From positions 62,001 to 126,000 of the forward strand of contig JAJTUP010000057.1 in assembly GCA_021399435.1 (NCBI GenBank): DNA of 64,000 bases, in the 5' to 3' direction. Position numbers and translations under genes: made by a program. This DNA is from Diaporthe sp. PMI_573. Taxonomy: Eukaryota; Ascomycota; Sordariomycetes; Diaporthales; Diaporthaceae. Below are positions 21,196-32,411 of this stretch, piece by piece (the stretch's first letter is position 1; each line of letters starts with the position of its first letter). The notes under the pieces were generated by a model. It saw nothing but the letters and a program-made list of their open reading frames with translations, made no database searches and was not told the DNA's origin.

Positions 21196-22213
21196 TCAAA
21201 CCTGCCCGTTGAGAAGTCTGTCCCAGATGGGCGCATAATGCGGAGACAGGCCTGCCGCAGCGCTGGGATTGTAAGTTCCGTTGTACAAGCTGAGGGCTTC
21301 CGGTCCACCACACGTCTGCGTCGCGTCACCCGAGCAGTTCATGTTGCAACACGAAGCATCCACCGGGGCCGCTGCATTCGAAACCCGGTTTCCGCACCAG
21401 CACTCCTCGCCGTACTCCAGCCCGGCATATCGGAAGCCGCTCAAGCCGCAGATATTGAAGCATGCCGCCGGCGTCATGTCGGGGGTCGCTGTCCTGGACT
21501 TGTTCAGTGCCCGAGACCCGCCGCTAGGCTCGGCGTAGCCTCCGGCTGGGGTGTACGTAATGTTGTTCGCTGGGCGCTGGGGAGGCGGCGGTGGAGGTAG
21601 AAAAACTGATAGCGTGTTGTCGCTGCCACATATCTCTCGCGCGTTGCCAGCGCACACCGTGTCGCACTGTTCGTTTTCGACGGGGAATGCGCCGTTTTGA
21701 ATTGAATTGCTGCACCAGCACTGCGTGCCATATTCAAGGCCGAGGAATGTGTAGTTCAGACACAATCCGACACATTTCTCGATTGTCATCAGCACGTCAT
21801 CCTCGAAGAAGAAGTCTGGCGGAGCTCGGCCATTTGGACCCTCGTTGTAGCATCCCACAGGAACGGCCGGCGGGAAGGCTGTAGGAGGCCCGCAATCCGC
21901 AGAAGTCGTGGACCATTTTACCTTTGTGACAGTGGCGTATGCCGTTACGACAAGGACAGACGTCGAAGGTGAGCTCGTCGTGGTCGGGTTCTGAGTCGAC
22001 GTTGAGGAACTGCTCGGAGATGTTACGGTGGGTGTTGGGCCAGGTGTCGGGACGACGGTGCCTGAAGGACTCTGCGTCGATGATGTAGAAGACTGGCTTG
22101 AAGTCCCCGTACCACCAGAGGGGGGGGGGTACTGAACGAGCAACAACAGCTGTCAGAGGCAGAAGGACTGCAAGACAAATCTGAGAAACTCGAGGTGTTT
22201 GTTTACGACGCAT
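21196..22213 (-). CDS. Secreted protein with two WSC domains
   Basis: The ATG at 22213 begins a signal peptide (MRRKQTPRVSQICLAVLLPLT). The mature protein has a Ser/Thr/Pro-rich stalk and two cysteine-rich WSC domains: VGCYNEGPNGR...CVGLCLNYTFLGLEYGTQCWC and CFNICGLSGFRYAGLEYGEECWC...CSGDATQTCGG. WSC domains bind carbohydrate and occur in wall stress sensors, but no transmembrane segment is seen here, so this looks extracellular. The signal-peptide frame and the WSC frame differ. A 61-nt intron at 22132-22072 (GTACCC..GCAG, phase 0) joins them and gives 318 residues. Alternatively, the run of ten C at 22129-22120 holds a one-base slip, since nine C would also join the frames. The intron donor is weak, so I hold both models open. 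Confidence 0.75.
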
Positions 22214-22474
22214 GACTGGCGGCGACGCAGTTCTCTTGATTTCCACTCAAGCTGATTTGCTCTTGCCGAGTTGACGGAGTGTTGGCCACAACGGAAATCA
22301 CTGATATCGTCCTGGTGGTCGGTATGACCGCTGTCGAACAGAACCGCTCCGAATGCATCGAGGTGCAGACACATACCAGCAATTCGAACAGCCAACGTAT
22401 GATGTCTGTGGACTTTTAACATTGAGTTATTGAAGAAGAATTCATTTGGGCATTTAAACCAAGAGTAATTAATA

Positions 22475-24027
22475 TCACCTGGGAATATAATCATGCGAGA
22501 GCTGGGCAGTTCTGTCTGTGGAATCTGAGGACTCTTGATCCCATTCACTCCTTCCGGGGTGAGGCGGTAAAGCAGTATGCTCCAGCTGGGTCATCTCATG
22601 CGCAAGACCTGGGCGGGCCGAATTTTCTGAGTGTTCGGCCGGTGGGCGAGCCGTATGACGCTCCTGCTTCGGCTGTCCGAACTTGGCTGGCCAGACGAGG
22701 CCGAGGAAGCCACGCATCAGTGGAAGGCACGCGCCCATGTACACAACAACCAGCTCGATCCCAGACCACGCACCCATGCTCGCGTACTGCCATGTTGGGT
22801 CGATGATGTCACGGTTCTCGATGATAGATACGAGACGTGCCATGGCGGCAAGACAGCCACTTCCGAGAGGCAATGTCAGTATGTTGGCAGGCAGTGTAAC
22901 GAATTAGTGATGAAAACTTACAGAGCCCCAAGACAGAACAAAGACATGACGAGCATCTTTTGTCTCTTCTTCATTTGAAGTCTTCGGACTTGGATCGCTG
23001 GAAGGACAACCACAGCAACGTCTTGAACAACGCCCACTATGGCGCCCATACCACTGGGATAAGTCTCCGGGATGCAATAGCCCGGCTTGATGTCCTTATT
23101 CCAGGAGTGTTGGACTGGACTGCATGTGAAAATGGCGAAGAGCTCCATGGCAAGTCCAGAGACGCCGATAAATGTCACTGCCGTCCATGCCGCAATCTGA
23201 AAGCCCTTGGACGGGAAGATACCAAGGTAGAGCAGCACAAGGGAAATCTTGACCAGGGCGATGAGGACGGGGAATATCGACATCGCTATGAACATGGACT
23301 CAAGCACATGAATTACCTGCCCATCTTGAAGATCCCACATGTGCTGTCCCAGGCCACAATAGGACACTATGAACACGAAAAAGGTCAGTTGATGATTCGA
23401 AAACATCGAGGTCGCCTTGGCAAAATTCAACTTACTGTGTATGGAGAGCCCAATAACAACCAGAGCAAGGACGAAACTGATGGTGACAAATAAGTCGTCA
23501 AGTCCCCAGCTCCGGACGGCCCGTTTCCCAGAGAGTCGGATTACTGTCAGCACGGACAACAAAACGGCGCTCACAATACCGGCCACGATGGACGTCATCG
23601 ACGAGTCCTCGTGGGACAGATCACAAGCGATTGCCTGGGCTTTGAAAAGACCTTGCAAGATGCGTTAGTCTCCGACCCGGGTTTTCTGGCATGGGGTCCA
23701 CAAAGGCGGAGAACTTACGGAGTGTGTCAGCCATAGTGCAGTTGGAATTCGAGCAGCTGCTAGCTATGACCATAGTCTTGTGCTCACACCGGCAGGACCC
23801 CGCCGTGGATTCGCATCCCATTTGGAGTGTAGCCTGCTCGAGGCATTGTGTCTAACTGAAAATTAGAAACCCATCACCCAACTGTCTTGATTAAATCATT
23901 TTCGCGGCGATCTTACTCCACACGAGGTAAGGCTGTAATCGGTAGTCTCCTGGCCCAGAGCGGAAATATAGAAGCAAAACCAAAGGAATCCGCAACCCCA
24001 AATAATGGTGGAGGTGGATGCTGTCAT
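22475..24027 (-). CDS. CFEM-domain, PTH11-like seven-helix receptor
   Basis: Four exons, 24027-23917, 23851-23719, 23651-22922 and 22859-22475, give 452 residues with every junction in frame. The first exon encodes a signal peptide (IIWGCGFLWFCFYISALG). The CFEM cysteines are spread over exons 1-3 (SCG/TQC, MGCESTAGSCRCEH, SCSNSNC, AIACDLS). Seven hydrophobic helices follow, from IVAGIVSAVLLSVLTVI through IVGVVQDVAVVVLPAIQV to the exon 4 segment. A hydrophilic tail ends the protein. The family comprises fungal plasma-membrane receptors related to Magnaporthe Pth11. It is the second such gene in the window, unlinked to the first and clearly diverged from it. Ligand and downstream pathway are not visible. 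Confidence 0.85.
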
Positions 24028-25618
24028 GTCGATTAGAGTTGGGGATGCAACAGTCCATCTCAATATTGCAGAACGTGCTGGTTATGTGCTCCGTGGTGAC
24101 TGAACATCGTGGCTTTGACCATCGACTACGCGTATTGGCGAGGATGCTCCCCGCTACAAATCAAGGCCGAAAATACTTTTCGTCACTATATTGCGTACCC
24201 ACAAGTATCTCCAAACACCTTGTGCCCCTCAAAAGGCCCCTTATCCTGTCAATCAAATAGCTGACTCGATCAAGCCTGACCGAGGGCGACGACAACACTC
24301 TACATTGGGCACTTTGGCGGGAGATCTACAATATCGGACCCAGGATCTGCCCGTCAGATCTCGGGGCGGCCCACTTTAACACTCTTTTTCCACTGTGCAA
24401 ACCCGCACCCCGGAGATGAGCTTTGTTTTCAGGTCCCCATCGATTGTGTCGTAGACTCTCGCCTACGCGAGCCACAACTCCACCAGTTGCCCGGCCCGAC
24501 AGGGCTGTGCATCTGACTGCGGCCTTCGGCGTGGTCCTTGAGCTCTTGTGTGGAAGACTATGTTTTCTAAAGATAATTCCGGAAACTTCGGGGCCGAATG
24601 ATGGTATCAACGTCATCGCTGTGATCCTAGGGGCTCTAACTCAGCCACTCGCTGGGACACATATCGGCTCTGAATACCAGAATTGGCGGCCACCACTGAA
24701 TGACATTCGAACTCAAAAGTAAAGCCCCCACGCTGCTCTCCGGTGGAAAGGAGTTTTTGATTGGGAGAGGATCAATAGATAAACCTGCGAATAACTTCAA
24801 ACATTTTCTTAGATTTGTTTCAACGACCGCTTTGACAACAACATCGCCAACTGGGCTGTTGTTTATAGGCCATCGTGCATCTACTTGCATTCACGTTGAT
24901 CTGCAACGAACTATCTGCATTAAGCTCGGCGATCAGTTGATCATTGAGCTAAAAACCATAACCACTCAGCCAGAACATTCAGGGTCTAGATCAGACTTGC
25001 ACACTCGTATTCGGTAAAGTTAACAAACAAATCGCGAAAGTTAATCGCTCGCTCCCGCGTATCTGCGGTCATTCCGCCTAGATAGGAAGATCAATACCTG
25101 CTCAGTTCAAAAGGCTTTTGAATTTCAAGGGACTGGGCCTAAGGCGATGTAGAGGCTGGGGAAAATGTGAAGCAGCCAGGTAGTGATTTAGAGATCAGCT
25201 CAATCCTATCAGGCGTTTCATCCGAAGTGGATGTAACTAGGGGCTAGAATGTAATGCTCGCACAACTCAGTCAAGAGGAACACCCTACTAATGCACTCTT
25301 GCTTCATGTTCTGGACGCCGATTGGCTCAGGGCAGCGCGGGGGCCTTTAACGTTTAAGCTTGTATCAAGCAGGCGAAGCATCCCAAGTCAAGGGAGTACC
25401 CGCGAGCCCCTTTTTATGCCATTCCTGGTCGTCGGAACATGATGCCACACGATCCCTTTATTATCACAAGAGTGAGCACTAGTGTTGCCCTCCATATTTT
25501 TCATCACACTCGTGCAATATGTTCAGGCAACATCGAGTGATAGTCCGCCAGCACACCGTGCGTTGACGCGCTGACCGTGATCGCTCATTACTTCACATTC
25601 TCTTCAAGTTGATTCAAG
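24028..25618. promoter_or_regulatory. Divergent intergenic region, no gene seen
   Basis: About 1.6 kb between the receptor (minus) and the serine carboxypeptidase (plus), so it must hold both promoters. Frames up to about 100 residues occur on both strands but none shows a family motif. Confidence 0.5.
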
Positions 25619-27469
25619 ATGCGGCTGTCTACGAAGACCGTCCTCTATGCAATTATCGGCAAAACTTTGGGTCAATTTGTAGCGACACCCACAGACCTCC
25701 AGACAGCAAACACAACGACCGGTATACCAGTCCGGTTCAAAGAAGTCCCCAACGGTATCTGCGAAACCAACGCCAATGTAAAGAGCTTCGCCGGTTATGT
25801 CGACGTCAGCGAAACACAGCACATGTACTTTTGGATGTTCGAGGCCAGGAATGGGAATCCAACTGCTGCACCATTGACAGTGAGACTCGATGGAGGGCCA
25901 GGAGCATCGTCGATGAATGGCCTATTCAGTGAGATGGGTCCATGCACCATCGACGCCGCGGGAAATGTTGTCAACAACCCACTGTCATTCACGCAGAACA
26001 GCAATGTCATCTTCATCGACCAACCGGCCACTGTGGGCTTCTCTTTCACAACCCTCAATAAAGCTTCGCAGAACCCCGACACGTTCGTGATTACGCCAAC
26101 TGATAATTGCACCACCGCCGACCCTGGGTGTGGGACGTTCTCGTCACCTGATCTCACATTGACGTCCAACTCGACTGTGGATGCTGCAGCAGTCTTTTAC
26201 AAGACGATGCAGGGCTTCATGGGTGCATTTCCCCAGTACAGCGCCAACGGGGTCCATATAAACGGACAGTCTTATGGAGGGCACTATGTGCCTGTCTTCG
26301 CGGACCACATCGTTCAACAGAACAAGCTCAACAACACTGGCGCAATTCAGATCCCTCTCAAGTCCGTTACAATCGAGGATGGCTTCTTCGATACACGCGT
26401 CCAGTTCGCAGCGTACTTCAACTACACCGTCACGGCAGGCAATCCGTATGATTTGGCTCCGTATAATGAGACGGCCCAAACTCAGCTGTTCAACAACGTC
26501 TGGGGTCCAAATGGATGCCAGCAACAGCAAGCAGCCTGCAACGCCGATCCACCGCCGGCAAATATCAACGAGGTCTGCTCCGCAGCCGACGACTTCTGCG
26601 TGGCGAACGTGGAACAATTCTTTGACGTCAACGCGCTCCGCTCAGAGGACGACATCCGACAGCTGCTCCCTAGCCCCTTCCCACCCATGTTCTACGTCTC
26701 ATATCTCAACCAGGCCTCCGTCCAGGCCGCCATCGGCGCGTCCACCAACTTCACGCCGGCCTCCGTCCAGGTAGGCACCGCCTTCGCAGGGACAGGCGAC
26801 GACTCCCGCACGGGCAAGCTCATCACGGACAGCACGTCGCGGCTCCTCAGCGAGGGCGTGACGGTGGCGCTGTTCACGGGCGACGCCGACTACGATAGCA
26901 ACATGATCGGCGCGCAGGTGGTGGCCGACAACGTCGCGGCGCAGACGCCCGAGGTGGCGGCGGCCTGGGCCCAGGCCGGCTTCGTCAACATGTCGGCGCT
27001 GCTCAACGGGCAGGTCCCCGGCCAGACGAGGCAGGCGGACCACTTCAGCTTCACGAGGGTGTTCTTCGCGGGCCACTTCTCGGCGTTCAATGCGCCCGAC
27101 GCTGCGCTACTGGTCCAGCAGCGCGCCACGGCGGGGATGGACATCGCCACGGGGACGACGCCCATGGCCAGGGGCGGAAACATGATCACGCTCGGCACGC
27201 CGACGAGTGAGTTCCGCGAGGGCCCTGGCACTGTCCAGAATACTGTCACACCGCCGGGGGCTATCTATAATACCACAACGCACGTTCCTGATCTGCCTCT
27301 TGGAGCTCAGACTGCTGGCAAGGCTGTTGCTGGTGCGGACGTCGGTGGGTCTTTGGCTCTCCATCCATTCGCAAGTATGACGAGCAGGAAGATGAACAGG
27401 GTGCTGGCTGCACAACGTCAGCAAAAGAGGAAGCGGGACTTGGAGCAGATTGCGAGGCCGCCATTTTAA
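25619..27469 (+). CDS. Secreted serine carboxypeptidase (S10 family)
   Basis: A single-exon 616-residue protein with a hydrophobic N-terminal leader, probably a signal peptide. The S10 catalytic triad is visible: Ser218 in NGQSYGGHYVP, Asp424 in TGDADYDSNMIG and His486 in FFAGHFSAFNAPDAAL. Several Cys and N-glycosylation sites fit an extracellular or vacuolar enzyme that removes C-terminal residues from peptides. The substrate loop reads LDGGPGASSM where most members have NGGPG(C/S)SS, so the Asn that normally contacts the substrate C-terminus is Asp. A basic, Gln-rich C-terminal tail (QQKRKRDLEQ) extends past the catalytic core. The family call is firm; the Asp substitution could alter substrate choice, which is inference. 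Confidence 0.93.
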   Translation: MRLSTKTVLYAIIGKTLGQFVATPTDLQTANTTTGIPVRFKEVPNGICETNANVKSFAGYVDVSETQHMYFWMFEARNGNPTAAPLTVRLDGGPGASSMNGLFSEMGPCTIDAAGNVVNNPLSFTQNSNVIFIDQPATVGFSFTTLNKASQNPDTFVITPTDNCTTADPGCGTFSSPDLTLTSNSTVDAAAVFYKTMQGFMGAFPQYSANGVHINGQSYGGHYVPVFADHIVQQNKLNNTGAIQIPLKSVTIEDGFFDTRVQFAAYFNYTVTAGNPYDLAPYNETAQTQLFNNVWGPNGCQQQQAACNADPPPANINEVCSAADDFCVANVEQFFDVNALRSEDDIRQLLPSPFPPMFYVSYLNQASVQAAIGASTNFTPASVQVGTAFAGTGDDSRTGKLITDSTSRLLSEGVTVALFTGDADYDSNMIGAQVVADNVAAQTPEVAAAWAQAGFVNMSALLNGQVPGQTRQADHFSFTRVFFAGHFSAFNAPDAALLVQQRATAGMDIATGTTPMARGGNMITLGTPTSEFREGPGTVQNTVTPPGAIYNTTTHVPDLPLGAQTAGKAVAGADVGGSLALHPFASMTSRKMNRVLAAQRQQKRKRDLEQIARPPF

Positions 27470-28958
27470 GGCAAGTTTGCCCTATATATATGTTCATACT
27501 CCTGTATTGTAGTGGCAAATACTGGGTTTCAATACCGTCAACATTGATGTTGCAAAGTGTTACAAGGGCTAGTGTGTGTGTAGGGCTTGTGTAGTACTCA
27601 ACGATAATCTCTAAGGGGGTCTAAGGGATCCTTGAGGTTCAAGGATCCTCCTTGGATACAAGTGCTAGACTCGCGCCATATATAGTCCATCGAGTCTGGA
27701 TGCCTGAGGCTCCTATTCCTTCAGCTGGCCCACAGGGCCCGCTGGCTGCCTAAACGTACTCCACCAAGGGTTTCCTCCGTGTGACACAAAGTGCCCTCGA
27801 GCGCTCAAATTGGCGAATTTCAGGTGACAAAAAGTAGAGGGGATTTCAGTGTCGACCCCAACCCTCCTCATATGAATGAGGAGGGTGGGGTTATTCCATG
27901 GCCGCCGTGCCGCATCGGAAAGCATTCGATGCTTGAGCGGTGACCCGTGGTTCATTGCCACGCACATCTCATGGAATCAAGAGGGCTTCAATTTACCATG
28001 TCAAGCATCACCTCCCTCAGCATGCATGAATCGGCGTCCCTGTTACAAACACAACTGTGACGACCTCTGCCATTGTTTGAGGCCCACTGCCTGAAGCAGG
28101 ATGGCAGAATACGGGATTCAGCAGGACCCCAGGTATCTAGCAGGGGAGCGCAAACATCAGTAGCAGAGACCTCTCCAATATTCTGCCACACGTCCCTGGA
28201 TGATACATTTTATGGACCTCTACTAAGCTGGAACGACAATGAGTGTCCTATAAGCAGGGAACAATGTGTCGACAGTTACAGCGAGATTCGCTATGCAAGG
28301 CTTCAAACAGTGACTTCCAATCTACTTCTGCAAATCATTGTTTTGTTAGATGCCACTATTTTGCACTATAAACCTTAAGCGTTGAGCCATGCCTAGTCTT
28401 TGCTATTTGGGCCGGCGCTATTGACAAGCTCTCAACCTTGAAATGGACCGGCCCGCCAAGGTCGAAGCTATTACAAGACACAAGCTCTAGTCTGACGCCG
28501 TTAAACACCGTCAAAATGCCGTAGCCATGTAACTCGGGCCATCGAATTGTCCGGAATGGACAATGATAAAAGCCGCCATGTCCCAGACTGAGGATCCGGA
28601 TTTGTTCAAACGTACAACATCACAGCCTTGTCCCGAGGCCTTTAAGACCATTCGAAAACAATCAAAACAATCATTCGGTCTAAACCGACACCGCAATGAT
28701 ACATTTTATTTATAGAATTCGGACCCATCACTTTGCAGTGCGACAAGCGGAGCTCGTGTACGATGCGTCTCGTGATGCTGCACAGTAAGCAGAATGACGT
28801 TGGTGCCTAGCCCACCTCGTATTCCTCATGCGGCATCTAGTTACAGTGCCATTCAATCACCCAGCTCTAATTCTACGAAGGCAATTCGTAGCCAAAAGCC
28901 CTGGGTACACGTATTATTTATGGTTTGAGGGTTTCATTGAGCATCCCTCATTTAACAT
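27470..28958. other. Intergenic with a strong short palindrome
   Basis: About 1.5 kb between two plus-strand genes. It has the 3' flank of the carboxypeptidase and the promoter of the NACHT gene. A perfect inverted repeat lies at 27626-27648. No gene is supported. Confidence 0.55.
27626..27648. repeat. Perfect 10-bp inverted repeat, 3-nt loop
   Basis: GGATCCTTGA / TCAAGGATCC around GGT. The symmetry continues imperfectly outward (CTAAGG on the left, CCTTGG on the right). It lies about 160 bp after the carboxypeptidase stop. It could form a hairpin in the 3' transcript, or be a scar of a small foldback element. Confidence 0.7.
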
Positions 28959-31055
28959 ATGGCTAATCCCTCCCACAATCGCCTAGCACTCGAACTTAGC
29001 AAACCCAACGACTCCATCAGCCTTTTCAATTGCGATGCCGCAGACACCATGTCGGAGTACAATAATACGCCAGCAAACTCGGGGATCTCCAGAATTCAGC
29101 GAATACTGGAACATCTTGAAACAGGAGACACTGAATCATTTCCGGCCCAAGCAATTTGCCTGCGATCCTTATACACAACAGATCCCCAGCACGACCGAGA
29201 GGAACTCTTGCATGCCAAAGGAGCGATTGCGCAAAACACTTGCAACTGGATACTCTCCACTGCTGAGTTCACACAGTGGCACCAACGAGGTCCTGATTCG
29301 AAAGGTCTTCTCTGGATTTACGGAGGTCCAGGCTCCGGGAAAACGATGATTTCAATCTACTTGTCCAAATACCTGGAAAATCCCACGAACATGCAAAGCG
29401 CCGACCAATCCCATTTGACGGACAAGGACCTGGTCCTGTATTTCTTCTGCAATGGATCCGACACAACCAAGAGCTCCGAAACAGGCGTTCTTCGAGGTCT
29501 GCTGTTCCAAGCAATCAATCAACGACCGGATTTGCTGCCCCTTGTTCAACAGATATACGAAACCCAAGGCAAGGATATCTTTCAAGACTGGCCTTTCGAT
29601 ATGCTTTGGATGGCATTGAGGGCGATCATTTTGGGTAACCCCGCTCAAGATGCACCAGAGCCGACAGTACAAGAGACAGCAAATCATCGAAATCCAATTG
29701 CCTATGTCATCGTGGATGGTCTGGACGAGTGCGAACAGGCCTCAGTTCGCAAGCTGGTCGTCAGACTGTCGAGCTTGGACAATGACCAAGAGCTGAGCAG
29801 GAAAATGAAAGTCATGATCGTTAGCAGGGAGAAACCCGCCTTCCGAGACGCCTTTGCAGGACACTGTCTACGACTGAATCTCGAAGAACCACGCAACGCG
29901 CAAGCTGTTTCTGCTGACGTCCAACGGCACATCGTTCAACAAGTGGATAAGATGGCTAGTCCTGACAGGAAAGACTACTCGAACGAACTTTGCACTTCAG
30001 TTAAACAGTGCCTCACCCAAAACTCACAGTCGAACTTCCTTTGGGTCTCGATGGCCATAACCGAGCTGGAGGCAACATCTCGTATCGAAGCGTGGGAGCA
30101 TTTGAGTCGTATTCCACCGACGCTGGACGCTATGTACGAATGGATGGTTATGCAAATCCCCCATGGATGGCGAGAGCTATCGACCAAGGTTCTTCTCTGG
30201 GCCACCCTCGCCTTCCGCCCATTGTCACTCGCGGAACTCCTTGTGGCATTAGATGAGAGACGTTTCGGTCTGGCAGATGCCGAAACATTGCAAGACTGCA
30301 TCAAACACTGCGGCCAGATTCTAAGGATAGCTGCAGACAGCACAGTCCATTTGGTGCACCATACCGCCCGTGAGTACCTTTTGGAGCGGCTCCAGTCATC
30401 TCCATCTTTTTTCAAGGACTGCGTCGAGGTGAACCCGTTCAATCTTGAGGAGGCACACAGACTCATTGCAAGCATCTGCATCAGGAATCTGGGTAGCGCC
30501 ACTCACCCTGGAATCCAAAACCTTTATAAAATCAAGAGCGGGAAGGCTACAGACACTGGGGTTATATACACCACAAGCATGTCAACTGTTCTCTCGGACT
30601 ACGCCATGGCTTTCTGGACGGACCATTTTAAGGAATCCAAAGACTTGATGCTGGACATATTCGACAGCAGCCCCCTGCTTTTCAAGGAACATTCTTCAGT
30701 ACGCGGTGTGCTGGCTCACGAAGCCTCGAAAGGTCTGTTGACGCAGGACGTTCCTGTCCTCCATCATGCAGCGTACCACGGATTTGTGCCCCTCGTCAGG
30801 CGGCTCCTCAAGAAGGGATTGATACACAAGCTCAAGAGACGACGTCTGGTGAGACAGAAAGACAGTCTTGGACGCACTGCCTTGCACCTGGCCGTCTATC
30901 GCGACGAAAACGGCCCCATGGTGGAGCTCTTGCTCGACCGTGGTGCGGGTGTTTATTGCAAAGATCATGCGGGTGCCACAGTGCTCGATAATGCGATCAA
31001 GTACGGCACGGCCGAGATGGTCGCCTTTCTCCGGGCTAAAGGGCAGAAAGACTGA
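28959..31055 (+). CDS. NACHT-ankyrin fungal NLR (STAND NTPase)
   Basis: A single-exon 698-residue protein. A short N-terminus without a recognised effector domain leads into the region that usually precedes fungal NACHT domains (DPQHDREELLHAKGAIAQNTCNWIL). The P-loop is GGPGSGKT (122-129). The Walker B segment is VIVDGLDECE (Asp253, Asp256, Glu257), followed by KVMIVSREKP as sensor 1. The C-terminus has about two to three ankyrin-type repeats (LHHAAYHGFVPLVRRLLKKG, GRTALHLAV...VELLLDRGA, GATVLDNAI). Fungal NACHT proteins act as signal-transducing switches in self/non-self recognition and cell death. Without an identifiable effector it may depend on a partner. An alternative ATG at residue 31 would shorten the N-terminus. 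Confidence 0.92.
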   Translation: MANPSHNRLALELSKPNDSISLFNCDAADTMSEYNNTPANSGISRIQRILEHLETGDTESFPAQAICLRSLYTTDPQHDREELLHAKGAIAQNTCNWILSTAEFTQWHQRGPDSKGLLWIYGGPGSGKTMISIYLSKYLENPTNMQSADQSHLTDKDLVLYFFCNGSDTTKSSETGVLRGLLFQAINQRPDLLPLVQQIYETQGKDIFQDWPFDMLWMALRAIILGNPAQDAPEPTVQETANHRNPIAYVIVDGLDECEQASVRKLVVRLSSLDNDQELSRKMKVMIVSREKPAFRDAFAGHCLRLNLEEPRNAQAVSADVQRHIVQQVDKMASPDRKDYSNELCTSVKQCLTQNSQSNFLWVSMAITELEATSRIEAWEHLSRIPPTLDAMYEWMVMQIPHGWRELSTKVLLWATLAFRPLSLAELLVALDERRFGLADAETLQDCIKHCGQILRIAADSTVHLVHHTAREYLLERLQSSPSFFKDCVEVNPFNLEEAHRLIASICIRNLGSATHPGIQNLYKIKSGKATDTGVIYTTSMSTVLSDYAMAFWTDHFKESKDLMLDIFDSSPLLFKEHSSVRGVLAHEASKGLLTQDVPVLHHAAYHGFVPLVRRLLKKGLIHKLKRRRLVRQKDSLGRTALHLAVYRDENGPMVELLLDRGAGVYCKDHAGATVLDNAIKYGTAEMVAFLRAKGQKD

Positions 31056-31575
31056 AAAGGCTGGTAACTAAAGACTGAGCATGTCGAAAGTCTGGGGGTG
31101 GGCAGAGCACGCTTCGAGAAGCAAGTTCAGCGCGCCACATAGCCAGCATACAGGAATTGTCAATGATGAGAGGATTTGGGAGACCTCTTCCACTCACAAC
31201 GTGTCTCCGGATGAACACACTTAAGAAGTCATGCGCAAGCTGTTGTCGAGAGTCCGCGAGAAGATGCCAATGACTAGAAAAGACTCGTGCTAGGATTGCG
31301 CATCCAGTTGTATGCTTCTCATGGGAGGGGCAAGGTTCAGTCAATTGAAAGGGGTCCAATCCCCCAAGTAAATTATGAGCTGATGAGAAAATGAAAACAC
31401 CAACAAACACAGTCATTGCACTCATTCCACGAAAGTATGACTCTTATATTCAATGGTCATCTCCACTTGAGCAACTCGTTTTCGTCCGTGTGCCGCCCTG
31501 GATTCTCAACTCGAGTCTGGGTAATCGCATGCTTCAGTCTAAAGAAAAGCTTCGCATAAAGTCCGGTCTCGACCG
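31056..31575. other. Convergent intergenic, no gene seen
   Basis: About 520 bp between convergent genes, so mostly 3' flank. No motif is recognised. Confidence 0.55.
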
Positions 31576-32411
31576 TCATGCTTGCGCCTTTTGACCCAGT
31601 GCCTTCTGGCCAATGCGAGTCATATCGTCACTGAACAAGGTATCTTTCTCGAGGCCTTCGATGGCTTGGTCCAGCAAGGCAGCTGAGATATCCTTCAGCT
31701 CGATGGTCGGGAGTCCAGGGACCTTAGGTATCACTTTGCCGGGAGCATTGATAAAGCCGCACTTGGCAATTTGAGCTTGAACTGCTCCGTTCGACCGCTC
31801 AGTGTAAGCCAGGACGCGTGATTCGGTCTCACCCTGAAGAGCAATTAGTATGCTTAGACAGTATACTAGGGAGAAGCTAATAGCGCGTACTCACGCGCAG
31901 GTACCCAGCTTCCAGAAGGTTGTTGTCACTAAGGACCTTGGGCTGTTCGGTCCTCTCCCGAGGAGCGAAGTGACCGCTCATGTAGATGTAGCGCAGTGGC
32001 TGGTCCTGTTTGCGAGGCACTTTTCCCAGAGTTTCAAGGGATTTGACGGTCCAGTCCCTAGTGATCTTGACCGTCTCTCCCCATGGCAACGACTGAATAT
32101 TCGTTGGAGTCACGGCAATCGTCCTACGTGTTGATCAGAATGTGGAATACGGGGCAGGCGATGTCACTCAACGTCCGTACTTACCAGATGCAGGCATCAA
32201 CATCGTGAAGTTCGTTCTTGACGTTGTCGGGGTATTCGTCAAAATTGTCGCAGACCACCGACTTTAACTTCTCTGCTCTCGGAGTGGAAGGCGGCAGAAC
32301 AGTCTCACGGCGGCTTAGACCAATGATTGACGTGACCTTCGGGTTGGTCAGGGCCTGGCGTACAAGCTCTGTCCCAACGAAGCCAGTTGATCCGCCAATG
32401 ACGAGCTTCAT
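31576..32411 (-). CDS. NAD(P)-binding NmrA/epimerase-like protein
   Basis: Three exons, 32411-32185, 32123-31895 and 31833-31576, give 237 residues; intron 2 has a CTAA branch site (CATACTAATTG). The protein opens with MKLVIGGSTGFVGTELVRQA, a Rossmann GxxGxxG loop, then SIIGLSRRE and VVCDNFDEYP. After splicing it continues DACIWTIAVTPTN, and RYIYMSGHFAPRE carries a Ser/Tyr-containing strand. It fits small atypical short-chain dehydrogenases of the NmrA/epimerase group, which often act as redox-linked sensors or reductases rather than classical epimerases. No YxxxK catalytic pair stands out. It is divergent from the unrecognised gene at 33019, with about 600 bp between. Confidence 0.82.

Noticed and set aside
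26699..27076. 125-residue minus-strand frame
   Set aside because: Antisense to the carboxypeptidase in a G+C-rich part of its coding region; low-complexity Arg/Glu/His composition.
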